Source: Cycas panzhihuaensis
Taxonomy: Eukaryota > Cycadophyta
Length of the DNA: 64,000 bases
Assembly (NCBI GenBank): GCA_023213395.1
Contig: CM041465.1
Location: forward strand, 143,227,741 to 143,291,740
Direction: 5' to 3'
Below, piece after piece: positions 33,620 to 45,880 of this stretch. A program made the position numbers and the translations under genes. Every line of letters begins with the position of its first letter. Positions within the stretch are counted from its first letter, which is position 1. The notes below the pieces were generated by a model. The model searched no databases. It was not told the origin of the DNA and saw only the letters and a program-made list of their open reading frames with translations.

Positions 33620-35130
33620 ATCTCCTCTATAATGTTTATTTAGGAAGAATCCAAGCTTATCTCTGAATTTATGAAACTTGATTTTTCTAAGAGCCTTAGT
33701 AAAGATGTTTGTCACATGTTCCTTTGTGCTATAGTAGACCAACTCAATCTTGCAAACTTGTACTAATTCCCTAATAAAATAATTTTGTATTTTGATATGC
33801 TTTGTTCTTCCATGAAACACTAGATTATAAATCATTTGAATTATACTTTGATTATCACATATTATATGTATAGGTCTATCTTATTTCACTTATAAGTCTT
33901 GGAATAATCTTCATAGCTAAACTATCTCACACACTCCTACTACTACTGCTTTGTACTCTACTTCTACAGTAAATAGGGATAATATGGTTTATTTCTTAGT
34001 ACTCTAAGTAATTGATGCTAATCCCATACTAAAGTATTACTGGATGTAGATTTCCTATTATCAGCACAGCCTATCTAATCCAAATTTGTGTAACCAACCA
34101 ATCTAAAATCTGTCAAGGACTTGTAATATAACCCATAGCCAATTGTGCCTTTTAGGTATCAAAGGCTTCTCTTTAGTACCTGCCAATGTGATATCTTAGG
34201 TTCTTATATAAATTTAGATACCATACTTACTGAATGCATGATATCTAGATGAGGTGATATTAAGTAGATTAAGCTACTAATCAATTATCTATAAAGTGTA
34301 AGGTTAATTGATGCAAAATCTTTAAACTTGGATAATTTTATTCTAATTTTCATTGGTATAGCTAATGCCTTATAATCACTCATCTTGAACTTTTGAAGTA
34401 GGTCCAAGGTATACTTTCTTTGGGATATAAATATCCCATTCTCATCTTTCCACATTTCCAAACCTAGGAAGTAATGCATAAGACCTGAGTTAGTCATCTC
34501 AAACTCTTTGTACATATCTTCTTTGAACTTCTATGATAATTGAGAGTCATTACCTATGTAGACTAGGTCATTAATATATAATCCTATAATAAGTATTGAG
34601 TCTCCTTTAATTTTTATATATAGGTTAGGATCTGATTGACTTCTTTTGAATCCATTGTCTCTAAAGTATTTGTCTATCCTAGAGTACTAAGCTCTAGGTA
34701 CTTGTTTTAATCCATACAAGGCCTTCTTAAGCTTATACTCCTTATTTTCCTCCCCCTTAACTTCAAAGCCTTTGGGTTGTTATACATAAATCTCCTCTTC
34801 TATGTATCCATTTAAGAAGACACTTTTAACATCCATTTATTGGATGGTCTAACCCTTTAATATAACTAGGCTCAACATGAGATGTATAGTTTTCATTATG
34901 GCTATAGGAGCAAATGTTTTATTATAGTTTATTCCTTCAATTTAGGCATAACCTTTGACTACTAGCCTTACTTTATACTTGTCAATAGAGTCGTCTGACC
35001 GAAACTTTATCTTGTAGACCTATTTTATGCCAATTTCTAATTTGTTTAATGATGGATCAACTAATTACCAAGTATCATTTTTTATCAAGGCATTGTATTT
35101 CTCTTGCATTGCATTTTGCTATTCTTTTTT
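33620..35130 (-). pseudogene. Cop4 RT and RNase H
   Basis: The minus strand ends with LVYYSTKEHVTNIFTKALRKIKFHKFRDKLG. Upstream is MTNSGLMHYFLGLEMWKDENGIFISQRKYTLDLL (34500-34400). The RT active site reads YIND at plus 34567-34578, with the first catalytic Asp changed to Asn (GAT to AAT). Many stops. Confidence 0.83.
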
Positions 35131-36790
35131 AGCATTAGCCTCTTCAAAAGTATGAGGCTCATATGATTCTATAATTTGGTTTATTAGAGTAAAGTTTACT
35201 CTATTGGAGCAAGTAGATATTCTTTCAAAACTTTATCTAGTATATTTGTTAGGTCATGATGTCTTTGGACCTACTTTAGAACATTTTGACCAAATATGGA
35301 GGATCTAGCCTCATTAGAACTTAATTCATGTATTGTTGGCATATTAGAAGGAATAATTGTTGACTTAAGATAAAAATCAAATTATACTATAATGGTCTTT
35401 CTCTTTTCTTTTTCAACTTCTACTTTATAACAATCATCTTCCTTGAAGATGACATCCCTACTCATGATTATTTTGTTTTCCTTAGGGTCAAATAGTTTAT
35501 AAGATCTAAATGTATCACTATATCTTATAAACATACATTTGGTATATTTATTATCCAGTTTTGTTCTCTTTTCCTCTAGTACATATGCAAATGATAAACA
35601 TCTAAAGGTTTTCAAGTGGTGAATGCTTAGCTTATATCCTATCCAAGCCTCTTTTGGTATGACCTACCAAAGGGCCTTAGTGGTATACCTATTCAATAGA
35701 TAAATAATTGTATGCATGGCTTCTTCCCAAAATTCATGCCCAAGCTACTTGTCCTTAAGCATGTATCTTACCATCTCAATTATAGTCTAATTCTTTCTCT
35801 TTTCTACTCCATTTTATTATGGAGTATAGGGGTTGGTATATTGTCTTATTAAGCCATGATAGATACAAAATTCTTTGAATTCATTTGAGATGAATTCTCC
35901 CCCATTGTCTAATCTAAGGGTGAGAATCTTATATCCACTTTATTTCTCCACAAATATTTTGAAGTCAACAAAACATTAGAAGGCATCTAATTTAAACTTT
36001 AGGAAGTATACCCAAGTTTCTCTGGTAAAATCATCAATAAATGTTATGAAATATTGTATATACATCCAAGTGATGGTACATCTATGTGTCCACATAAATA
36101 TGTATGGATTAATTGAAAATGACCTTGGGCTTTATAGCTAGTATCTAGATAACTTTCTCTATATTGATTTCCTAGTAGGAAACCTTCACAAATTTCTTTG
36201 TCTCCTTCAATGGTAGGCAATCCCTTAATAATTTCCACTCTCTTCATTAGGGCTAAGCTACTATAGCTTAGATGACCAAATCCTTTGTTCCGTATGTCAC
36301 TTCCAACTTTAATAGAGGCTTTCAAAGAAATGACCTGATTAAATAGTCTATCACTAGTCACTTGTCCTTTAGCTACAATAGTTTTATTCATTCTCTTGTC
36401 TTTAATTATATATTCACCATTATTAATGACAACCTTATAATATTGTTCCATCATCAACCTACCAAAGGTAGGTTCTTTTTTAAGGAAGGTACATATAACA
36501 CATTATCAATATACCTTTTCTCCTCTGATTTTGTGGTTATGGTAATATTACCTTTGCCAATAGACTTATGGGTAGTGTTATCCCCAAATATAATATTTTT
36601 CTTTTTGGTTCTATCAATGGTCTTAAAACTTTCCTCCTTATGAGTCATATGGGTTGAACACCTTGAATCTATATACCAACTATCCTCTTCTTCACTGACA
36701 ATAAGACTTGATAGGAAAAGTCTATCATTATCTCTACTTTCAATTATAGTATTTACAATTCCTGTTTGTTAACTAGTATTTTTGGCAAAG
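35131..36790 (-). pseudogene. Cop4 protease, GAG-pre-integrase and integrase
   Basis: Open pieces in minus order: the protease half FGDNTTHKSIGKGNI and VLYVPSLKKNL (36590-36460), the GAG-pre-integrase GHLSYSSLALMKR with its Cys/His remains (36290-36150), and the integrase tail SFAYVLEEKRTKLDNKYTKCMFI (35600-35510). The integrase core between 36040 and 35640 is broken by stops but has DNGGEF near 35900. Confidence 0.8.
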
Positions 36791-37940
36791 CAATAGTTCT
36801 CTATATGTCTAATTTTATGGTAAAATGAGCATTAGATTGGTCCTCTACTTATTTAACTATGGCTTTTGCTTCTAGAGGTTTCTCTTCTTTAGAGGTTGAT
36901 CTTCCTCTTTCAAAGAATGGGGTTTGATTTTAGCCTTAATAATTCATTTGATTTTATCCTTAAATATATTAGCTTAGTCCTGGATATCTAAGATTTGATT
37001 CTTTATATATCTTTTGATCATTTTCTCTTCTTCTAGGGGATTGATCCCTTCCCCTAGAACTTTGTCCTTAATTACTTTGCTTGATCCTTACCTTTATAGC
37101 AAAGGCATGTTCTAATATTTCATGTCCACCTTTCTTCTCTTCAACTACAAGAAGCATGATACTCAATTGCTCAATCCTAAGGGCACTTAGATCCTTTAAT
37201 ACTTCCATGCTTATGGCTACCATTTTAAATCTTTTAACTTCTCCAACACATCTCAATATTCTTTTTACAACCCTTTATTTAGTCACACTTCTCCTAGGGA
37301 TCTTATCTAATTATCCAAGTCTTAGACCTTAATGATAAACTCATTGACACTTTCTCTAGGTAACATCTTCAAGTTCTCAAATTTACTTCTAAAGATTTAA
37401 ATCTTAGATGATGTGGCTCCTTTATAAATCAACTTTACAGTGTTCCAAGCTCCCTTTGATGTAGTCACTTCATTAACTCTAGGGAATATGTGGTCCTTTA
37501 GAGCACAAAAAATGAGAGCTAAGACTTTGTTGTCCTTTTTAATAAACTCTTTATAGACTAGTGCCTCATCTAAAGTGGAATTTTACTAATATCTTTAAAT
37601 CTATCTTTGATAAATTCTCACATATCCTTAGCTATGAAGATTGGTTCATTGTTTGACTCTAATTAAGGAAATTAGTACTATCAAATTTAAGTATGATCAT
37701 ATTTCCAAAGTTTATTGACATTACAAACTTAACTATCTTTACTATACTCTAAAAATTTAGATGTATTTGTATCCTATCTATCTAGTGGGTTTCTAATCTA
37801 GAGTTGTCCATGCATGTCCCACTACTAATGCTTAGGATTGTCATGTGACTTGCCCTTTAAATCCTACAATTTAACCTCCTCATTAGGTGCTCATTGTTTG
37901 ACATTGGTTTTATTAAAAATATCATTGCTATAGTAGCTCT
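36791..37940 (-). pseudogene. Cop4 gag
   Basis: A copia gag remnant: VGEVKRFKMVAISMEVLKDLSALRIEQLSIMLLVVEEKK (37250-37130) is the conserved C-terminal gag helix region, followed by a degraded zinc knuckle (CSFYHKIRHIENYC near 36820). The N-terminal part to about 37940 is full of stops. Confidence 0.7.
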
Positions 37941-38014
37941 TTTAGTTCCCCCATGCTCTGACTTACCTCTATATCTACCTCACACTGCCTAAGTGATTAC
38001 ATATGCATATGCCC

Positions 38015-38770
38015 TCTTAAAGTTAAAAAAGGAAAAATAAACAAACAAAAATAAAAGAGAAAGGAAGAAGTAAAGGGAGGGAGTTTGCTTAGTTTGCCTA
38101 ATTCCTTTCCTCCCTCTTTCACTTTCTTTCATTAAAAAAAAAACGTAAGAAAAAAGAAAAGAGAAAAAAGAGAGAAAGAAAGAAGTAAAGAGAAGTATTT
38201 TCTTTAGTTTACCTAGCTCTTCTTCCTCTTTTTTTCCTTTTATTTCATATCAAAATAAAAAAAAGAAAAAGACTATTTACATTGCATCTTCTTTATTTAC
38301 ATTTGCATTTATGTTGCATCACATTTTTAAGTAGGAGGTTGAACCAATAGATTTCATACTAGATTTTAAGCCTAAACATGAGGAGGGATCGTGTCATCAT
38401 AAGTACTGAATCTACTAGGGTATAGTGTAATCCCTACTAGGAGTAGGCTAAGTGCATTTATCCAAATTGAAAGAGTATGTAGTTGCATTTTAGGAGTATG
38501 TTATAACTTCTACCTTTTCATAGGCATCATTTTATGTCCAAGGGTCATGCATTCCCTTTGATTTACACTCTCACTTATTTGGATACAATTAGTTTAGCCT
38601 CTTAGATAGGAAGAAATAACTCCCCTTGCATATGTGCTCAAGTAGTAGTGCACAAGCACCCTTCATTACTATCATAAGACTCATTCATACCTATAGAGGT
38701 TATACACCCTAGGCTTTATAGTTACTTCTAGTATGAATGTATTATGACCTCAACCATAAGATGTGTTTCA
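38015..38770 (+). repeat. Gyp1 3' LTR, truncated to its last about 760 bp
   Basis: Aligns from the purine/pyrimidine units to the end (TGTGTTTCA) with about 15920-16683 of the 5' LTR. The first about 1.8 kb, which includes the TATA-like box, are missing. GTACT follows directly. Confidence 0.87.
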
Positions 38771-38775
38771 GTACT
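38771..38775. repeat. Target site duplication of Gyp1, right copy (GTACT)
   Basis: Identical to 14095-14099. Cop2 pol resumes immediately. Confidence 0.9.
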
Positions 38776-39790
38776 ACTTAGGAGGTTTTTAGATACTAGT
38801 GACCTCCACCTAAAGATCATTTGCTAACATGGTTGGCATTGCAAGGACGTCATCTGAATTTGAGATTAAAGCTAGTGGAGTTGAAGATAGACTTGGCATG
38901 TAGGATGTTGTTGGTATAGGTGGCTCAAGAATTAATGCAAGAGGCACTTTTGGTATAATAACATCATTATTTGAAATAAATTGAATCTAGGAAGGCTCCA
39001 AGTCTAGAGTGTTTTCAACAAAAATGACATCCCAAGTAGTATATACCTGATTTCTAACAAGGTCATATACCTTGTAAGCTTTAAATTCAGGTACATAACT
39101 AATGAAAATATGCTTGAGGCTCTTGTCATCCAACTTTTCCCTATTTTCTTTGGGGATGAACTTGTAGGTGGTGTAGTTGAATGTCCTTAAGTATGAGATA
39201 GTAGACTTTTGGCCTAACTAAGCCTCCTTTGGTATTATATCTCTTACTGCTATGGTGGCACTTCTATTTGTAAGATATGCAGTAGTAGAGAGAGCTTTAA
39301 TCCAACACTCAACATAGTTTTTACCTTATTCACCAAAGTTTGGCTCATTCTTTCTACCACACCATTTTATTGGGGTATGTGTGAACTAGAGAATTGGCAT
39401 TTGATCCCAAATTCTTAGCAAAAATTTGTGAATTGTCTTGAAATGTACTCTCCTCCATTATATGATCTAAGAACCTTAATAGTCATGTCAATTTCATTTT
39501 CAACTTGAGCCTTGAAATTCTTGAATTTCTTAAAAGCTTCAAATTTGTATTGAAGAAGGTAGACCCAAACTTTCCTTGAATAATCATCAATGAAGATCAT
39601 AAAAAACCAACTTATATTAAGGGAAGAAACTAACATAGGTCCATATATATTTGAGTGGACTAACCCCAAAGGTTCAGAGGCATGCCATGCCTTGTTGGAA
39701 GGGAATGACTCTCTATGTTGCTTTCCCACTAAGCAGACCTTATAAATACAATTGGTTCTTTTAATTTTTGGCAACCCATTGTACTATTTG
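38776..39790 (-). pseudogene. Cop2 integrase and pol linker
   Basis: On the minus strand from 39774: a Cys-x2-Lys remnant, LGLVHSNIYGPM, FIDDYSRKVWVYLL (first Asp), VLRSYNGGEYIS where the second catalytic Asp has become Tyr, and NGVVERM after a stop near 39420. The linker runs down to the Gyp1 junction. Cop2b has the same linker at 63687-64000. Confidence 0.83.
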
Positions 39791-40440
39791 TAACCTATAC
39801 ATGAGACTAAGGCTTTGCATGTTTATGTAACCTAAGTGTTGATGCCATAATCCATCCTTGGCACTCTTTAATGGGGGTTTCTCATCTTGGTGTGAACATT
39901 CACCTTAGATTTCTTCTACAAGTGGATCTTTAACTGTGATTTTTTTACCTTTATCTAGATGATTGGTTTGTATAAAAGCATAAGAATCTTGTTGTGGTTT
40001 AGTGGTGAGGAGACCTTTATCCAACTTGTATAACCCATTATTTTCTTATCATGAAGTAATCAATTATCCTATAGTATTATCTGTGTTAGTGTAGACACCT
40101 TGGTTGAATAGAATAATAAGGTTTTACTTGTTGATCTAGCTAACTAATAGCAAGTTTTATTTCATACCAAGTACCAAGAGAATATTGATAATGTGATTGA
40201 AAACATTTAGGTTCTTTAATGCAATGGGGGAACTTCTAATTTTGGTTGTATCATATATGAGATTATCTCCAAATATTACTATTTGATCCCTAATGGGATA
40301 TGTATCCTCAAGCAAGTCTTTAATACTAGTCATGTGGTGAATTGCACCAAAATCAATCAACCAAGAATTATCATCATATTAAGATGACAATGCTGTGTAG
40401 AATAGGTTCTCAAAGTTAACTTGAGAGTCAACTACATTGC
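39791..40440 (-). pseudogene. Cop2 protease and GAG-pre-integrase
   Basis: The protease core reads MIDFGAIHHMTS at 40360: the catalytic Asp is present but the next residue is Phe instead of Ser or Thr. The usual VFGDN block follows. The GAG-pre-integrase zinc segment between 39990 and 39790 is degraded (HIRLGYINMQSL-like). Confidence 0.75.
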
Positions 40441-41454
40441 CTCCTTATTGAGGATTCCTAATAAACCTTTGGCTTCTTAGTTGGTTTCTTTGTTATTTCC
40501 TATTAAATTGCCCATGATTGTGATTTCTACCCTAGTTCTTATTTTGCTAAAAAAATTGGCCCCCTTATTGTCCATATTAATTTTCTAAGAGTTATAAGTT
40601 TGCTTATCTTCTTCTACAATCTATCATAAGATGCCCATTCTTGCCACAATATAAGTAGATGACATTTTGTCTTTGTTGTTGATTCCTTAAAGGTTATAAC
40701 TACTATTGTTGTTGAGTGAGATTTAATAAACTAAATTATTAGGAAATGGGTTGTCGTTGAGGTGGTTGTTGACGTGGTTGGTTCCTTCCTAAATTTCTAA
40801 CTATAAATGCAAGAGAAAAGATAGAAGTAGATGCTACTCCTTGGAAATTTAGGATGTCCTCCTCTCTAAGAAAAAGTCCTTATAAGGTGTTTAAGTTCAT
40901 TTTGGCAAAGCTATCATGTACATAAGAGACAAGGCTATTGTATTTAATAGGAAGGATATTGATAATATTAGACACTAAGTCATGGTTAGAAGGAAGGATG
41001 CCAAGGTTGATGAGTTGATTTTTAATAGTTTTGATTTTAGTAAGGTGTGAAGCTATAGTGCTATCAAAGGGAATGGCAAAGAAGCAACCTTTCAAAATGA
41101 TTGATCTAAATATATCTTTTCTCTCATAAAGGAAGCATAAGGTGCTCCAAGCTTTATGAGAGGTTTCAATAGTTTTAATGTTTTGATCAACTTGAAAGCT
41201 ACTACAGGAAGGTGAAGAAAGAAGAGGGTAATATTATATTTAACCTTGAAGGCTACTAGGGCAATAAGATCATATGGAATCTATTGGTCATGATTCTTTG
41301 GGTTCTTGGTGAGTGTTGGTTGAGTAATATCTCTATTTACGTAGGCCCAATAGTCATTCATAATCAAGAGGCTTTTTACTTATTTCTTCCAATCTAAAAG
41401 GTTATTGGTCCCACTTGGTTTAATGGTGTTTGAGACTAATATTTGTGCTACCAT
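40441..41454 (-). pseudogene. Cop2 gag
   Basis: Starts at an ATG at 41454 (MVAQILVSNTIKPSGTNNLLDW). It contains the gag helical core (TIASHLTKIKTIKNQLINLGILPSNHDLVSNIINILP, 41050-40940), a Gln/Pro/Arg-rich stretch, and a zinc knuckle near 40640-40600 reading YLYCGKNGHLMIDC with the first Cys lost. Several TAG stops stand where Gln or Trp would be expected. Confidence 0.82.
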
Positions 41455-43270
41455 GCTTGTGTGTCTTTATGTTCTATTTACCTAAGGGGCTACTAAACTA
41501 GAATGTTATAGTCTTAAGGGTCTCTAAGAAGCCCATAGGTGTTATTCTATCTAAGGGCACCTACCTATAGGTAGTATTTTAAAGACTCTATATACTTTAG
41601 TATGTGAGCAAGTTAAGCTCTATATACCCAGGTATGTGAGCATAGAAAGTCAATATGCCCCCCTAACACTATTTATCCACCTGTACTAGATTAATAGCAG
41701 GTAGCAGATCTAGCAGAGGATTATAAACTAAGGTACTCACCTACTCTAAGTCTAGTCTAGTCTGTAAACACTAGGGATGATTTACATCTCAACCTACCAC
41801 TTTATATACCTTATAACCAATGCCTTTCTCTAATGTTCATCGAGTTCAAGAAAAGGTCAAGGCATATGCAGAGTGGTAACTTTAGGGATCCTAACTATTT
41901 CCCTTATAAGATTGAAAAAGTTTTCATGTTTAAATTTAGAGATGTCTTTTTAATCTTTCAAGTTTAACTTATTTTTAAGAGTTGTATTATTTAAATAAGG
42001 GTTCTTTTTAATAGCAAAAGATAAGGAGACTAAAAGGAAATTCAAATAAATCAAAGAAGTTACGGTTTAAGGTGCTGAAAGAAGGACTATGCTTGTAAGC
42101 TAAAAGCAAACTTCTTTTCTCAAATAGAGAACTTACAACCACAATATAAATATATATGTTAGCTACAAATTAGGTAGAATGGCTAATGAAATAAATGTGA
42201 ATAGCAAACAATAGAGAAAACCCTTTACAAAATGTAAAATAACACCTTAATTAGTGAAAATAAACTTAAGAATGCACATAAAAAAGCGTCTAGTTAAACT
42301 AAATCAAATGCCATAAAATTCTATCCAAATCATTCTAAAGCTAACTCTAGGATTTAGAGATTTGAGTTAAAAATCTAGTAGATCTTACAGTTCAAAAAAT
42401 AGTCCTCCCATTGCGAAGATATCAATAAAACACTGAACAATCCTCCTTATGTTAATAAATTGAACTAGGGTAGGTTTTTAGCCCCCTTAGTTGATAACCC
42501 CCTAGTCATTGTATATTAGCACACAACCACCTACTAGAACTATGAGGGGCTAACAGACTTATGATCAAATTCTAATATAATTAAATTAAACCAAATGTTT
42601 ACAAAAAAAATATTACAAAGTAAAAAAAATAGGGCATATGAAAACTTGTATGCAAAAAATGCCAAACAAACTAAGAGTAAATTCAATTAAAATCAAGTTT
42701 ATTATAATCAATCAGATTAGAGATCTTTAGGAGGAACTATACACAAGCATTAAGAAGAAGATTTTGGCCATGAAAGTTAGCAAGAATGGAGAGTAAGGTC
42801 AACAATGGCCAAGAGAGTGGCAATAGATGGCAAGAAGTAACCAATGGTTATCCAACAATCGAGCTCAATCAAATTAAGTCTAAACTACGTGCAGATTGTA
42901 AGTGATCACAATTTGGCTCTCATAAGATGATATAAGATATAAGGAACACTTAAGAGGAAATATGTAGGATCCACTTAGTTGATAGAGAATAATAGTGGAG
43001 GTGACAATGATAGAGGATAAATAGCCCATCTTTATTTTTCACTAAATGACACCAGAATGGAGGCTACAAACTAGATCTAGATAGTAGAGTAGTTTACAGA
43101 TAGTCAAATAGAATTCAAGCATAGACATTAGTTAGGTACAGATCTTAGAATGAGTCAAATAACATTAGTGAAAGTAGAATAATGTGCAAATATTCTTGAA
43201 CAGAGCAAATGGGCTTTCATCTTTTGTAAATAGGCTAAGAAAACCTATAACAAACAGATTATAAACACAT
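41455..43270 (-). other. Cop2 untranslated leader
   Basis: About 1.8 kb between the gag ATG and the PBS with no coding seen. Like Cop3 and Cop5, this lineage has a long leader. Confidence 0.7.
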
Positions 43271-43288
43271 GATCTAGCTCTAATACCA
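43271..43288 (-). other. Cop2 primer binding site
   Basis: The minus strand reads TGGTATTAGAGCTAGATC directly after the LTR, of initiator-Met type with one change. It sets the orientation. Confidence 0.85.
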
Positions 43289-43593
43289 TGAAAATTTCAA
43301 GACATGATCTTACTAACTCATGTGCATGCAAAAACTAAATGAAAAAGAAAAGTAAACAATAGATCAACATAAATTATTTACACAGAACTAAGATGGCCAA
43401 ATTAGTTGGCACCATAAATCCTTAATTTGGTAGAGTTTCATTGTATCCAATAATCCAATGTACAAATGAGAGTGTTTAGGTATAATTCATAGACCATGCT
43501 ATACCTTAAAGATTAATCTCATTAGTGTTTAATAAGTTAATATTATTAGCATGTTATTCAACAAGAGGAAAACCCAACAACATATTACATTAC
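43289..43593 (-). repeat. Cop2 5' LTR, part 1
   Basis: TGAAAATTTCAAGA onward, matching 12068 to about 12370. It is cut by Cop5 at 43593 and continues at 51158. The final five bases (ATTAC, 43589-43593) are the left target duplication of Cop5. Confidence 0.9.
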
Positions 43594-43890
43594 TGAAAAG
43601 AGTGGATCTATCCTTCATCTCCATACACTAAATACAAAGGAAAATATGGGAGTAAGAGAGACTTGAGAGAAAGAGAGTAGCTCTCACAAAATAGGGAGGT
43701 AAGAATGAACCTCCTCCATTGAGCTTTTACTTTTATATTGAGAGAGCGAGCATTAGAGTTAGGTGAAATGAAATTACACATATGCGCATGAAAGTGCATT
43801 TTACTTAAGTGATCTAATTTAAAGTTTACTTAAGACCCTTTTTAGAAATAATCAACTAATGTAATGACCTTATGACATTAATCCATTTCA
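43594..43890 (-). repeat. Cop5 3' LTR (left)
   Basis: TGAAAAGAGTGGATC to ATCCATTTCA, 297 bp, pairing with 50860-51157. The C-rich ATCTCCCCCTTAATGG from 43891 is the PPT complement. Confidence 0.92.
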
Positions 43891-44289
43891 ATCTCCCCCT
43901 TAATGGTAGAAGGTCATTTCATAGTATTTTCTTCTATCCTATGAGGTCTTCATTTGAGCCTCTTACAAAGTAGACTACTATGACACTTTTGTGGGAAACC
44001 CTCATGGGGAAGAAAACCCATAAATTTTCTAATCTATTAACTTGGCTCATGTGGCTCTTTAAATGAGGTTAGATAGCTAATTGATACAATGAATTTTATA
44101 GGTAAAATCTATTGAGTCTCCATATACCATTTGGTCATCCCCCATTCCCTTTCAGGTTTTCACAGGTTCTAATTTTCTAAAATGATATAACCCTTATCCT
44201 TTCACACCCATAAGGGGTTTTCATAAATGAGATAGAGTATAATGGTCCTATTGTCATCTCCTTCAATCAGTTAAAGATGGAGGCCCTAA
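43891..44289 (-). other. Cop5 polypurine tract and 3' untranslated region
   Basis: The minus strand reads CCATTAAGGGGGAGAT up to the LTR. The 3' untranslated part carries the same repeated CCC-ATG-GGG type motifs as Cop3 (for example CACCCATAAGGGGTTTTCA near 44203). Confidence 0.75.
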
Positions 44290-45880
44290 GGATGAGTTAC
44301 CTTTAAAATTGTTTAAACTTCACCCTCTCTAGTGGTTTTGTAAAGATATCAACCACTTAATATGTTGTAGGGTAGTACTCTAGTTGAATTATACCATCAT
44401 GAACTAGTTCTCTAATCTTATGGACTTTTATACTTATATATTTGGTATGACCATGAAATATAGGATTTTTAGCCATTTGGATTATAGATTGATTATTTAT
44501 ATGTAATCAAGTAGAACTTGTTTCAGTGGTATTTAATGTATTCGACAATTTTCTAAGCCCTATCACCTCCTTGCTTATCTTAGAAGCAGTAATATATTCA
44601 ACTTCAACAGTTAAGTCTATAACTATCTTCTGTCATCTAGATCTCCATGATATTGGTGTTCTTCCAAGAAATGTTATATACCTAGATGTATATCTTCCAT
44701 TGTCTTTATCTCTGGTAAATTTTGAGTATATATATATATATATATAAAGGTTAAATTTTATATTGGGTTTATATAATAGACCATATTTATTGCCTGTCTT
44801 CAAGTACCTCAACACTTATATTATAGCTTGCTAGTGATTTTACTTAGGATTTATCATGAATCTTGTAAGAATACCAATAGAGTATGCAATATCTGGCCTT
44901 ATATTGGTAGTATAGATGAGACTACCTAGAAGTTACCTATAGAATGTTGCATTTGCCTCCCTAATATCACCATTAGATGAGAGTTTAATATTAGGTTCCA
45001 TAAGTGTAGCCACTGATCGAGCACCTTCCAACTGAAACTTTATCAAAAGATCGTTGATATATTTTTTTGGGAGAGAAATATTTTACCATTCTTTTGAGTT
45101 ACTTCAATTCCCAAGTAATATTTCATCAATCTGAGGTCATACAATTCAAAAGTTTTAGTAAGGTCCTTCTTTAACTAGTTGATTACCTATTCATTATTCC
45201 CCATTCTTAGCATATCATCCATAAAGATTAGGAGGTAAGTGACTTTAACATTTTGGTGCTTAATGAATAGTGTTGCATCAATATGTTGATAATCATAAAA
45301 CTCATATCTAGGTTGCCTCATTCTTTTAGACAACTTAGTAAACCAAGCATGAAGGGCTTGTTTTAGGTCATATAAGGACTTTATGAGCCTACAAACCTTA
45401 TGCTCCTGACCAACAATATCATATCATTATAAATAATCCATGTAAATTTCTTCTTTAAGGTCCCCATTAAGAAACACAGTCTTAATATCGAGTTGGTGGA
45501 TTTTCCAACCCTTTTGAGTAGCTAAGGCTATAAGAGTTCTGATTGTAGGCTACTTGGTGGTAGGAGCAAATATTTTAGTGTAGTCAATGCCTTCCCTTTG
45601 CATGAATCCTTTTGCTACCAACCTCACCCTATATTTTTCTAGGATGCCATCTAATCTATACTTATTTTTAAACACCTATTTATTTTGAACTACCTTTCTT
45701 CCAAGTGGTAGATCAATAAGCTCCTATGTACCATTCTTGATAAGAGATTAGTACTCTTCATTCATGGCATTTCTCTAAGCTGCATGCTTTATAGCTTCTT
45801 GGTATGATATGGGATCTTCATTAAGAGTAAGGTGCTGTTTTACTAGTTCAAGCTCAACATAAAGTGATTCATACATCCTT
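44290..45880 (-). pseudogene. Cop5 RT and RNase H
   Basis: The minus strand has LKQALHAWFTKL (45350), the active site FMDDM (FMDD at plus 45214-45225), RNase H blocks near 44900-44650, and the closing region near 44340 that matches the Cop3 RNase H tail. It holds the roughly 0.95 kb that Cop3 lacks. Stops are frequent. A (TA)n run lies at about 44729-44746. Confidence 0.82.

Larger units (their letters stand above)
33326..37960 (-). mobile_element. Cop4: copia retrotransposon lacking its 5' LTR
   Basis: A minus-strand copia with 3' LTR (33326-33619), pol and gag in order, ending near 37950. A second LTR copy is not found to the right. A degraded PBS-like GCTCTGACTTACC lies at 37957-37969, and an ATCTA identical to the left flank follows at about 37973. 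Gyp1 3' LTR sequence begins by 38020. A deletion therefore probably removed the 5' LTR together with the first part of the Gyp1 LTR. The endpoint is uncertain by tens of bases. Confidence 0.78.
14100..38770 (+). mobile_element. Gyp1: large Tat-like Ty3/gypsy retrotransposon with two nested copia elements
   Basis: A 5-bp duplication bounds it. The 5' LTR is 2,584 bp and the 3' LTR is a truncated remnant. The internal order is gag, protease, RT, RNase H, integrase, which is the gypsy order. A spacer with an antisense reading frame follows. Cop3 (17204-23933) interrupts gag, and Cop4 (33326-about 37960) lies in the 3' spacer. Subtracting both leaves about 13 kb, large but within the range of Tat-group elements (Ogre, Retand). 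The IDNSSS-type protease and the antisense frame fit that group. All coding is degraded. Confidence 0.88.
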
